A program made the position numbers and the translations under genes. From a virus, in the IMG/VR virus record IMGVR_UViG_3300046516_001406, positions 1-27,174 of that record: 27,174 nucleotides of DNA. The stretch is one strand, 5' to 3'. Below the pieces are notes generated by a model. The model was not told the origin of the DNA. It saw nothing but the letters and a program-made list of their open reading frames with translations, and did no database searches. This document shows, in pieces, positions 7,024-14,811 of the stretch (position 1 is the first letter of the stretch; each line of letters begins with the position of its first letter).

Positions 7024-10000
7024 ATGGCCCGCGCAGGCCGTGGTCATCCGAATCAGAGCATCCGCACTGGCGTCGTCTTCCTGCAGGGCGGGGGGGCCGC
7101 TGGTGTAGGACGCGCGTCCGGTCTCGGGCCTGCAGCGCCAACCGTGATCCTGCCGCTGCCGACGCAGCGGATGCAGACGGTGCTCGTCCAGAACGTCGCG
7201 GTCTCCGAGCGGCGCCGGATGCCTCGCCGCTTCCCGTCGCAGATTTGGGAAGGGGACGAGATCCGCCAGACGAATCAGGGCGTGGCATTCACGTTTGGCG
7301 CGATCGCGAAGCAGCTTGGGCCGGAACCACCCATGATCATCTTGCCGTTGCCGACGCAGCCGATGATGACCGTGGTGGTCGCGTGTTGCGCCGTGCGCAC
7401 TAGGCTCGAGCAGAAGCGCCACATGCCGCTGCAGGGGTACGGATCGCAGTTGGTCAGAAAGACTGGGTCTCTGAACGAGTACGACAAGTCGGTCGAGTTC
7501 CAGTCGATGCGGATGCTCGGCCCGCGTCCGCCTCAGATCATTCTGCGGCTGCCGTCGCAGCAGATGATGACGATCGCGACCAACCTCGTAGCCCGAGCAT
7601 TCCGGTTGACGATGCCGAGACGGATCCCGCACTACTTCGTCCGAGCCGGGATCGCGGAGCCGCGCCTGACGATGCCCGATCGACGTCTCTACGTACAAGT
7701 GGACTTGCAGGCGGTCGCGACACGGATCGCCGCGAAGCTCCGCCAGCCGCACTCGAAGCTCCTCGTCATTCAGGTGCTGGCGCAGCCGCCGCCACCTGTC
7801 GTCACCGAGATGTCCGTCACGCTGGCCGGGCGCACGCGCGGCGACGCTCAGCGCAGAGCGCCGCATTCCCGCCGGATCGCGCCAGCGGTCTACAACATCC
7901 CGATCTTCTCGACGACGGTCTGGCTGGCCGCCAGATACCGGAGAGGCCACTGGGATCTTCCGCCGCCAACGTACATCAGCAACGTCACGATGCCGCAGTT
8001 CGTGCCGGTGCCGATCCCGCCGACGCCGCCGTTCGCACCGATCCTCGTCTCGACCGTTGCTCCTCGAGCGACGAGGGAGACGTACTGGCGCCGCTATGTA
8101 GAGCACGCCTACTTCGGCCCCATGGTCGTGTCGCCAGCGGTGCCGGTGCAGACGAGCCTCGAAACCACGCTTGCGCTCAGGCCGAGAACCGACGCACAAC
8201 GGCGCGCGCCGCACTATCGCCTCCAGGCTCCGACCGTTGTCGAGCCGTACCTGCGCGTCCCCGACCGGAGACTCGTACTCCAGGTCGACTACCAGTCCGT
8301 CGCCACGCGCTCGTCGATGGTGCGTCGACAGCCGTTCTCTCGCATCTATCCGCCAGCGACGCTCGAGGCGGCGTCCATACAAATCGCGGAACGCACGATC
8401 CGTGTCTCCCTCGTCGCAAGCCGGACGCGATCAGAAACCACGCGTCGAACACCGCATTTCCATCTCACCAGTCCATCCACGCTTGAGCCGTGGTCTGTCG
8501 CCCTCCAGCTACGCCTCATCGACACATGGCTCTCGGGCCGCACGCGCATCGAGATGCCGCGGCGAGCTCCGCATTCCCATCTCTCCTCTCCGACGGTCGT
8601 TACGGCAGCCGCCACGCTCACGCAGCAGCAGCAGACGATCATCGTCACCACAGTTTCTGTCTCGACGCGTCGCGCGTTGCCGCGCCGCTGTCGCGGCAAC
8701 TCGCGCCAGGGTCGACCCGTCGTTGTCTTCGCGCCCGGGCCGCCGCTCAATCCGCCCACCGTTCAGGTAACGCTCGCTGGTACCAACCGCTTGACGCGCG
8801 GAAGGCGTGCGTCCCACTACGCGCTCTCTCCGCCAGCGACCATCGCCGCCCCTCCGCAGGTTTTCTACGGCCCCGTCGTCACGCTCGCGGCCAGCCGCGC
8901 GAGACTCCTCAGCAGACGGACGGTCTCTCGCCTCGCCGCTCCCGCCACGCTCGAGCCGTGGTCTGTCGCGCTTCAGGAGCGACAGATTGGCGTCTGGGCA
9001 GCGGGACGCACCCGCATCGAGACCGTCCGGCGCGCGCCACACTCGCACCTGTATCAGGGGATCGCCGAGCCGCCGCTGCAAATGCCGGATCGGCGCCTGT
9101 ACGTCCAGGTGGACCTGCAGGCGATCTGGACGCGGACAACAATGGCGCGGCGCCGACCGACGTCGCGTCTCTCTCCGCCGCAAACCCTCCAGGTCTTCTC
9201 TGGCCCAGAGGTCGCATTCCCGCTCGGACGCACGCGCTCCGAGGCACAACGTCGAGCTCCGCATTCGCATCTGTCTCCGCCCGCGGTCGTAGCGGCGCCC
9301 ACGACACCATCCCAACAGCAGCAAACGCTACGGGTCGTCACAGTCGCCATCTCGACTCGCCGCGACCTTCCGCGCCGCTGCCGAGGAAACTCACGGCAGG
9401 GGCGCCCGGTTGTCGTCTTCGCCCCGGGTCCGCCGCTTGTTACGGAGACTCAGGTCTGGCTGTCCGGGCGCACGCGGGTAGAGGCGCAACGCCGGGCGCC
9501 GCACTATTCCCTGGAGCCGCCCGCAACGCTGGCGGCAGCGACGACGCCACCGACGCTCCAGCAGCAGACGATCCACGTCACGCTCGCGACGCAGAGCCTG
9601 ATCGCGTCACTCCGCCACCGCCAACCGCTCTCCGGGCTCGGGCCTCCGTTCGTCGTCAACCCGATCGCCTCGCTGCGCGCGCAGGTGATCAACGTCACGC
9701 TGACGGCGATCGGTCGCACAGACCGCGTCCGTCGCGAGCCGACATCCCGGCTCTACCCGCCAGCGGTTCAGGTATATCCGCCGCTCGACACCACCATCGC
9801 CGTCACGCTGGCTGGGCGCACACGGACGGAGACTGGACGGCGCGCACCGCACTCTCGTCTGTCGCCGCCACCGGTTGTTGAGCGAGCCATCCAGGCGCCA
9901 GACCGGCGTCTGAGCCTCCTCGTCGTCCTCGCCGGACGCACGCGCGTCGAACTGATCCGCCGGGCACCGCACTCACGTCTGCGGCCGGGAATCGTCGAGC

Positions 10001-11322
10001 CGTCTCTGCTTCCGTCAGATCCTCGCCTCGTCCTCCGCGTAGACACGCAGGCGCTCTGGACGCGCACGAGCATGGTGCGACGCCTTCCCCGTTCGCGTCT
10101 CGCCGGACCAGCGATCGGAGCTGTCGCACCGGCCGCGCCTGTCGACACCACCCTCCTCGTCGTTCTCGCTGGCCGCACCCGCGTCGAGGCCCAGAGACGT
10201 GCCCCGCACTATCTGCTTTCGGCTCCGAAAGTCGTCGAACCAGCGTTGCAACTCCCCGATCGACGCCTGACGATCCAGATCGACACGCAGGCGATTCCGA
10301 CCCGGCAGAGCATGCCCCGGAGGGCGCCGCACTACGACCTGTCGCCACCCGCAACACTCGAACCGGCGTCTGTCGCGCTGCGCAATAGAACCATCGACAC
10401 GCTCCTGAATGCGGTCCCGGACCGCACTTCCAGGCTCAGGCGCGGTCCACACTCGCATCTGTCGCCGCCCGCGACGCTCGAGCCGGAATCAGTAGAGCTC
10501 CGGGAGCAGACGATCACGGTCGTCCTCGCCGGACGCACGCGAGCCGAAGCGGTTCGCCGGGCACCGCACTACCGGCTCGCGCCTCCCGCCGTCGTCGGCC
10601 GACGCCTCCAGCCACCGGACCGACAACTCACGATTCCGACTCCGTTCGCTCCGGCGCCGAAGCAGCCGCGACGGACGCACTGGTCATACCCCGGCCCGAC
10701 GCCGACGCCCCCGGTCGTCACGACGATCCGCCTTGCGCTCTCCTACCGGACGCGCACTGAGACGCAGCGACGCGCGAGCCACTACACCCTCGGCGAGCCT
10801 ACGACGCTCCAGGTCTTCTCTGGGCCGCGTGTCACGCTCGTCAGCGTCCGCACCCGCGTCGAGGCGGTCCGCCGCGCTTCTCGTTACCGGCTCGCCCCGC
10901 CGACGAAGATTAACCCGCTCGCGACGCTCGCCCAACAGACGCTGCGCGTCGTCACCGTTGCCGTCAGGACGCGGGTCGAGTACCGGCGCCACGTCGTCCA
11001 GCACTTCCTGCAGCCGCCGACCGCGATCCTTCCGAAGGCGGACATCGAGCGGCAGACGATCAGGACGAAGTTCAAGATCGCCGTCTGGGGACGCCTCGAC
11101 CGCGTCCGGCGGATCCCGCACTACATCCTGTTCCAGCCGACCGTCGTCGTCCCGATCGCGCTCGTCAACTGGCGCCTGTCGCCCGACACGAACTGGATCT
11201 TCGAGGCGGCGGCTGCGAACGATTGGCTCGCTGATCCGGCTGCCGGTTGGGAGATGGAGGCCAGCGCGAACTGGCTGATCGAGGCTGACCCTGGATCGGG
11301 ATGGATCATCGGAAACCGATAG
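7024..11322 (+). CDS. Giant arginine-rich repeat protein (about 33 units of roughly 41 residues)
   Basis: ATG 7024 has an AGGGGA ribosome binding site and starts a 1432-residue protein. From about residue 58 to 1378 it is a tandem array of degenerate units. The common form is a short Val/Leu-rich strand, a Gly-Arg-Thr-Arg turn, then E-x-x-RRAPHS-x-L-x-PP-x-x-LEP, for example GRTRVEAQRRAPHY. I count about 33 cores in which RR or an equivalent sits at the same place. Some insertions recur (MPDRRLYVQVDLQA, TLQVFSGP, EPWSVALQ). The body is extremely basic; the last 51 residues are acidic and carry six evenly spaced Trp. There is no signal peptide or membrane segment. I do not recognise a family. 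A beta-repeat fiber, a protein binding DNA or anionic wall polymers, or an internal head protein are possible. Synonymous drift between repeat copies shows that this frame is coding. Confidence 0.85.
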   Translation: MARAGRGHPNQSIRTGVVFLQGGGAAGVGRASGLGPAAPTVILPLPTQRMQTVLVQNVAVSERRRMPRRFPSQIWEGDEIRQTNQGVAFTFGAIAKQLGPEPPMIILPLPTQPMMTVVVACCAVRTRLEQKRHMPLQGYGSQLVRKTGSLNEYDKSVEFQSMRMLGPRPPQIILRLPSQQMMTIATNLVARAFRLTMPRRIPHYFVRAGIAEPRLTMPDRRLYVQVDLQAVATRIAAKLRQPHSKLLVIQVLAQPPPPVVTEMSVTLAGRTRGDAQRRAPHSRRIAPAVYNIPIFSTTVWLAARYRRGHWDLPPPTYISNVTMPQFVPVPIPPTPPFAPILVSTVAPRATRETYWRRYVEHAYFGPMVVSPAVPVQTSLETTLALRPRTDAQRRAPHYRLQAPTVVEPYLRVPDRRLVLQVDYQSVATRSSMVRRQPFSRIYPPATLEAASIQIAERTIRVSLVASRTRSETTRRTPHFHLTSPSTLEPWSVALQLRLIDTWLSGRTRIEMPRRAPHSHLSSPTVVTAAATLTQQQQTIIVTTVSVSTRRALPRRCRGNSRQGRPVVVFAPGPPLNPPTVQVTLAGTNRLTRGRRASHYALSPPATIAAPPQVFYGPVVTLAASRARLLSRRTVSRLAAPATLEPWSVALQERQIGVWAAGRTRIETVRRAPHSHLYQGIAEPPLQMPDRRLYVQVDLQAIWTRTTMARRRPTSRLSPPQTLQVFSGPEVAFPLGRTRSEAQRRAPHSHLSPPAVVAAPTTPSQQQQTLRVVTVAISTRRDLPRRCRGNSRQGRPVVVFAPGPPLVTETQVWLSGRTRVEAQRRAPHYSLEPPATLAAATTPPTLQQQTIHVTLATQSLIASLRHRQPLSGLGPPFVVNPIASLRAQVINVTLTAIGRTDRVRREPTSRLYPPAVQVYPPLDTTIAVTLAGRTRTETGRRAPHSRLSPPPVVERAIQAPDRRLSLLVVLAGRTRVELIRRAPHSRLRPGIVEPSLLPSDPRLVLRVDTQALWTRTSMVRRLPRSRLAGPAIGAVAPAAPVDTTLLVVLAGRTRVEAQRRAPHYLLSAPKVVEPALQLPDRRLTIQIDTQAIPTRQSMPRRAPHYDLSPPATLEPASVALRNRTIDTLLNAVPDRTSRLRRGPHSHLSPPATLEPESVELREQTITVVLAGRTRAEAVRRAPHYRLAPPAVVGRRLQPPDRQLTIPTPFAPAPKQPRRTHWSYPGPTPTPPVVTTIRLALSYRTRTETQRRASHYTLGEPTTLQVFSGPRVTLVSVRTRVEAVRRASRYRLAPPTKINPLATLAQQTLRVVTVAVRTRVEYRRHVVQHFLQPPTAILPKADIERQTIRTKFKIAVWGRLDRVRRIPHYILFQPTVVVPIALVNWRLSPDTNWIFEAAAANDWLADPAAGWEMEASANWLIEADPGSGWIIGNR
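8677..8748 (+). repeat. 24-codon repeat, copy A
   Basis: This block starts LPRRCRGNSRQG and ends FAPGPPL. Its protein sequence is identical to copy B at 9367-9438, but 15 of the 24 codons differ, all synonymously. Confidence 0.85.
9367..9438 (+). repeat. 24-codon repeat, copy B
   Basis: Same 24 residues as copy A (8677-8748), encoded with 15 synonymous codon differences and no replacement. Upstream flanks are also similar (QQQQT and STRR), so the duplicated segment is longer than the identical core. Confidence 0.85.
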
Positions 11323-11329
11323 GAGCGCC

Positions 11330-12517
11330 ATGCCGCTAATGGGAGTGCCAGCAGGAGGAGCGCCCGGACCACAAGGACCGCCGGGAGCCGACGGAACATC
11401 AGGTGTAGGAATCAACGTGAAAGCGTCTCCGTACAACGCCAAGGGCGACAACTCCACGGATGACAGCGCAGCATTTCAAGCCGCCATCGACGTAGCGACA
11501 GGGGCCACAAACGCGGAGGTCGACATTTTCGTCCCCGGCGGACGCTACATCATTAACTCGGCTCTAAACTTCGGGACGAAACGCGTGCGGTTCATCGGCG
11601 AAGGAGGGACGACCTACGGCGATCCACGACACGGATCCGTGCTGAAGACTGGCACGAACGGGATGACTCTGCTCAATATCGACGCAGGCGGCTCGCTCAA
11701 CCCTGCGGGACCAAAGTTCGAGAACCTCATGCTCTACGACGCTGCGCTGGGATCCACGCTCGTCAGCATCACGAACACGAACCGCGTGTTCTTCCGGGAC
11801 GTGATGTTCGCCGCCAACACGAATGCTGACGGCACAATCGGATTCGCATCGACATTCCCGGGCGGAGGCGACTGCAGTTGGCATGACTTCACGAACTGCA
11901 CCTACTACAACCTCACGTCAATGTTCGCACCAACGAAGTGTCTCGGCGTCGTAGTCACCGGCGGGTCGTTCAACGGTTGCGCCACAAACATGAACCTTCT
12001 AGGGAACGCAGCGCACTGGCGGGTAACCGACGTGAAGGCGGACGGCGGAGCGTTCATCTGCTACGGCGCCTGGAACACCTTCAAGGGAATCAAATGGGAG
12101 GTGCAAAGCAGCACCGCCGTGCAGGGATTCCTGATCGACTACGACGGGGCAACCACGAACAGCGGCCAGTACAACAGCGTATTCGGACTGACGATGAACG
12201 CGAACGGCGGGTCGAGCGTGAATGGCTTGAAGCTCTCCACGAACGCACTCTGCAAGTACAACGCCATCTACGGATTCAGCGCGGCAGGCTTCGCGGACGA
12301 GACGCACGGATGCGCGGTAGCGAACCAGAACGTCATCGAGTTCCTCAATCCGAACTCGAGCTACGGCATGCGTTACGACAATGGCATCGGCAACTTCGTC
12401 CAATCAGCATCCCCCGGCACAAGCGGCATCGCAGTCGGGTCGAAGTGGACGGACATCGACGACGGACAGTTCTACGTGTTTCAGTCTGGCGCTTGGCACG
12501 CCGTCACGGTGAGCTAA
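11330..12517 (+). CDS. Tailspike-like protein: collagen-like tip plus pectate-lyase-superfamily beta-helix
   Basis: ATG 11330 is preceded by TAGGAG and starts a 395-residue protein. Residues 8-24 are a short collagen-like Gly-x-y stretch (GGAPGPQGPPGADGTSG). Then comes the pectate-lyase-3 signature: 'YNAKGDNSTDDSAAFQAAID' and a typical IFVPGGRYII strand. The remainder has the Asn-rich turns and regular strands of a right-handed parallel beta-helix, ending in a small beta-rich tip (KWTDIDDGQFYVFQSGAWHAV) as in many phage fibers. Such proteins trimerise and bind or cleave surface polysaccharide. No catalytic residues can be assigned by eye. It lies far upstream of the usual fiber position after the tape measure. 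The next gene starts immediately after its TAA, in the same frame. Confidence 0.8.
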   Translation: MPLMGVPAGGAPGPQGPPGADGTSGVGINVKASPYNAKGDNSTDDSAAFQAAIDVATGATNAEVDIFVPGGRYIINSALNFGTKRVRFIGEGGTTYGDPRHGSVLKTGTNGMTLLNIDAGGSLNPAGPKFENLMLYDAALGSTLVSITNTNRVFFRDVMFAANTNADGTIGFASTFPGGGDCSWHDFTNCTYYNLTSMFAPTKCLGVVVTGGSFNGCATNMNLLGNAAHWRVTDVKADGGAFICYGAWNTFKGIKWEVQSSTAVQGFLIDYDGATTNSGQYNSVFGLTMNANGGSSVNGLKLSTNALCKYNAIYGFSAAGFADETHGCAVANQNVIEFLNPNSSYGMRYDNGIGNFVQSASPGTSGIAVGSKWTDIDDGQFYVFQSGAWHAVTVS

Positions 12518-13207
12518 GTGCCGATCGGCATTCCGACAGAACGCTACGCCCAGATCCTCTCGGGGCAGACTGGAACGACCATTCTGTCGCCAGCCACCAC
12601 AATCGCCGCAGGGACATGCGCGTTCGTGCTGGCGACGATCGGTGCGAACAAAACGATTAGCTCCGTGGTCGACTCAGTCGGGAACACATGGACTGTCGAC
12701 AAGACCATCAGCGACGGTACGCGCGCGGTCGGTTCCGCATCTGCAGAGATCGTCACGCAGATCACGTCTAGCGACACCATCACGATCACATGGTCTAACG
12801 CGACCTCGTCGCAAGCCCACATTTGGGTGCAGGAAGTCACCGGCCTCGTAACCTCATCTCCGTTCGACACGTTCAAGACCGGGACGGGGACGACCACCGA
12901 TCTGACAACCGGGCCCACCGCAACGCTGGCGCAGGCCAACGAGATCGCATTTGGGTGCTTCCGTTGCAATACATCGAACACCACATGGACGAAGGATGCG
13001 TCGTGGTCGAACCCAACGACGCCTACGCTCGACGCCTTCTCGGGCCTCGAGTACATCATCGTGGCGTCAACGACTGCCCTCACGGCTGCCCCCACGGGAC
13101 CCGCATCAACGATCAACTGGGCCGGGCTTGTCGTGACATACAAAGGGGGAGCTACTGGTCCGCAGATGATCCCCGGCCCGTCGCCCGTGCTTGGCCTCCA
13201 GGCGTAA
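12518..13207 (+). CDS. Thr-rich beta-sandwich virion/adhesin-like protein
   Basis: GTG 12518 follows the tailspike stop with no gap and in the same frame, giving 229 residues. The sequence is dominated by Thr, Ser, Ala and Val in alternating strands: GTCAFVLATIGANKT, a VDSVGNTWTVDKT turn, ITSSDTITITWSNATSS, HIWVQEVTGLV, then IAFGCFRCNTS and a closing NWAGLVVTYKGG strand. The plan resembles the protein at 3541. I infer an attachment or decoration protein made together with the tailspike. Many Ser/Thr make it a plausible acceptor for the two glycosyltransferases. There is no signal peptide. Confidence 0.6.
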   Translation: MPIGIPTERYAQILSGQTGTTILSPATTIAAGTCAFVLATIGANKTISSVVDSVGNTWTVDKTISDGTRAVGSASAEIVTQITSSDTITITWSNATSSQAHIWVQEVTGLVTSSPFDTFKTGTGTTTDLTTGPTATLAQANEIAFGCFRCNTSNTTWTKDASWSNPTTPTLDAFSGLEYIIVASTTALTAAPTGPASTINWAGLVVTYKGGATGPQMIPGPSPVLGLQA

Positions 13208-13224
13208 ACCGATAGGCGCAGACC

Positions 13225-13578
13225 GTGAGCGACGACGTCTCCTCCTGGTACGCGTCCGACCTTTCCACCGAGTTCATCAAGGTGAAGGTCACGGCCACCG
13301 TCAACGGCAACGCTGCCTACAACCCGACCGTCGACGTCGTCTACTTCGCCTTCGTGGCGCGAGAGGCCGAACCACAGAACAGCGACTGGGTGGTGGGTCG
13401 GTGGGAGACGGAGACGCTCGTCACGCCGAACGGCACCGTGCACATCTACCGGGCGCTCGGACTGATCGGGCCCACCGCGAAAGTGCTCGCCCGCGGCGTC
13501 TACGACGTGTACGTGAAGATCGTCGACAACCCGGAGATTCCGGTGCGGTACGTCGGCATCCTCGAGGTCGGCGCGTGA
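13225..13578 (+). CDS. Small beta-rich protein, hypothetical structural
   Basis: GTG 13225 starts a 117-residue protein that ends in a GTGA overlap with the protease gene. Its pattern (FIKVKVTATVNG, DVVYFAFVARE, TVHIYRALGLIG, VYDVYVKIVDNPEIPVRYVGILEVG) is a compact beta-sandwich. The sequence suggests a small virion domain that might cap or decorate. I know of no specific family. The real head module starts immediately after, so it may belong to that module rather than to the adhesin block. Confidence 0.6.
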   Translation: MSDDVSSWYASDLSTEFIKVKVTATVNGNAAYNPTVDVVYFAFVAREAEPQNSDWVVGRWETETLVTPNGTVHIYRALGLIGPTAKVLARGVYDVYVKIVDNPEIPVRYVGILEVGA

Positions 13579-14777
13579 CCGACATCCGTACGACTCTCTA
13601 TCTCGAAGGAGAAGAGGTCGAAAAGGTGTCGAGCAGAGTGGCAAAGGCGGCCGACTTGCAGATCCCACCCGAGTCACGCGCGGCGCTTGCGACATTCTGG
13701 CGCTCCCATCCCTCACTGCGGGCCCACTGCAAGAAGGAGTACGGCTTCGATCCGGTCCGCCAGCCCGACGACTACTGGAAGCCCGGATTGGCTGAGCCGG
13801 AACACGCCGACGTCCTTCGCGAAGCGCGCAATAAAGGGTTCACGCTCGACCTCGTGAAGCGCTGGCAACGCGAGGAGCTCGCGGAAGCACGGAAAGATGC
13901 CATCGAGAAGGCGACCAACATCGAGGCGCACCTGCGCATCGTCGGCGTGATGCACCACCCGTCCGGTGCCCGCGTCTACCGGCTCGCCACCCGCGACGAC
14001 CACTACGTCGGCCGCACGAACCCGACGAAGGCGCGTGCCTTGAAGAACGACGTCGTCAAGGTGACTGCGCGCCACGTGAAGCCGACCGACGCTGGTGATC
14101 TCGCCTGGACGAACCTCGAGGTGGCTGGTCTGAACACGGGGCGTCGCGCCGACAGCCGCCGAGACATTCTCGCGCGCATCGGCGGCGGAGACATCACGCC
14201 CGACATGGCGATGGTGAAAGACGACGCTCCGCCCGCAGGCGACGAAGGCACGACCGACCCGGACGCGGTCGCGAACGTTCCGATGGGGCCGACCGCGAAC
14301 TCGGTGCACGTCAACCGCCCGCTGAAGAACATCAGCCTCTTCTACGGACGCAAGAACAAGAAGGTCGGCGTCGTCAAGGCGTGGGGGATGGAGCAGCAGC
14401 TCGTCTACGGCGTCGTGCTAGAACCGGACGTGTTCGACCGCCAGGGCGACTACGTGCCGCGCGCACACGTAGAGAAAGCGGCGCATGGCTACCTGAAGAA
14501 GGCCCTGCGTGGCAGCAACCGAGTCACGAAGCTCCAGCATCGCGCGAACGCGTTCTTCCGGGACCAGCCGTCGATCGTCCCTGTCGAGTCGTTCATCGCC
14601 CCGGTCGACTTCACGTATCAGGGCAGCAACGAGCCGGTGAAGGCGGGAACGTGGGTGATCGTGCTGCACATCGAGGACCAGGACCTCTGGGATCAGGTAA
14701 CGGCGGGGCACTGGGATGGCATTTCGATCGGCGGCTCCGGCAAGCGCACGCCGATGGGTCCTGTCGGCCACCACTGA
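13575..14777 (+). CDS. XkdF-type prohead protease with long N-terminal domain
   Basis: GTG 13575 overlaps the previous stop by GTGA; the product has 400 residues. The C-terminal third (from about residue 265) matches the XkdF-like putative phage serine protease plan: LVYGVVLEPDVFDRQGDYV, a candidate catalytic His in KLQHRA (His322), the VESFIAPVDF strand, GTWVIVLHIED and a candidate nucleophile in GISIGG (Ser384). It would cleave scaffold and perhaps capsid N-arms during head maturation. The N-terminal 240 residues are helical and charged and of unknown role. Just before the protease domain, residues 244-257 (VHVNRPLKNISLFY) closely resemble residues 9-22 of the major capsid protein. Protease identity is from motif pattern; cleavage sites are not predicted. 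Confidence 0.75.
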   Translation: MTDIRTTLYLEGEEVEKVSSRVAKAADLQIPPESRAALATFWRSHPSLRAHCKKEYGFDPVRQPDDYWKPGLAEPEHADVLREARNKGFTLDLVKRWQREELAEARKDAIEKATNIEAHLRIVGVMHHPSGARVYRLATRDDHYVGRTNPTKARALKNDVVKVTARHVKPTDAGDLAWTNLEVAGLNTGRRADSRRDILARIGGGDITPDMAMVKDDAPPAGDEGTTDPDAVANVPMGPTANSVHVNRPLKNISLFYGRKNKKVGVVKAWGMEQQLVYGVVLEPDVFDRQGDYVPRAHVEKAAHGYLKKALRGSNRVTKLQHRANAFFRDQPSIVPVESFIAPVDFTYQGSNEPVKAGTWVIVLHIEDQDLWDQVTAGHWDGISIGGSGKRTPMGPVGHH

Positions 14778-14811
14778 ACCGTTCCCGCAAGACGCCGATA
14801 CCCCGACGCCG

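Larger units (their letters stand above)
7195..11157 (+). repeat. Coding tandem repeat array
   Basis: This marks the repeat body of the 1432-residue protein. Repeats are obvious in protein but diffuse in DNA: units differ by substitutions and by variable linkers, so the array is old rather than recently amplified. The best-conserved units, with RRAPHS/Y cores, lie around 7845-7870, 8200-8215, 8555-8580, 9030-9050, 9240-9270, 9480-9510, 9830-9860, 9950-9980, 10190-10215, 10310-10335, 10440-10460 and 10550-10575. Boundaries are approximate. Confidence 0.75.

Noticed and set aside
6868-8382. A 504-codon open frame on the minus strand opposite glycosyltransferase 2 and the repeat gene
   Set aside because: Its product is Arg/His-rich low-complexity sequence with no domain. 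The plus frame shows paralogy and repeats conserved with silent changes, so the minus frame is a by-product of GC-rich codons.
8490-9881. A 463-codon alternative plus-strand frame inside the repeat gene
   Set aside because: The synonymous differences between the 24-codon repeats fall at third positions of the other frame. This frame is not conserved between the two copies.
7195-11157. Interpretation of the tandem array as a CRISPR array or non-coding satellite
   Set aside because: Repeats are conserved in protein and not in DNA, the frame is unbroken for 1432 codons, and there are no constant-length spacers.
14716-14811. Start of the DUF6582-type protein at ATG 14716
   Set aside because: The extra 32 residues are Ala/Arg/Ser-rich translation of the protease 3' end in another frame. 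The conserved-looking part begins just after ATG 14812. Not excluded, as neither start has a good ribosome binding site.
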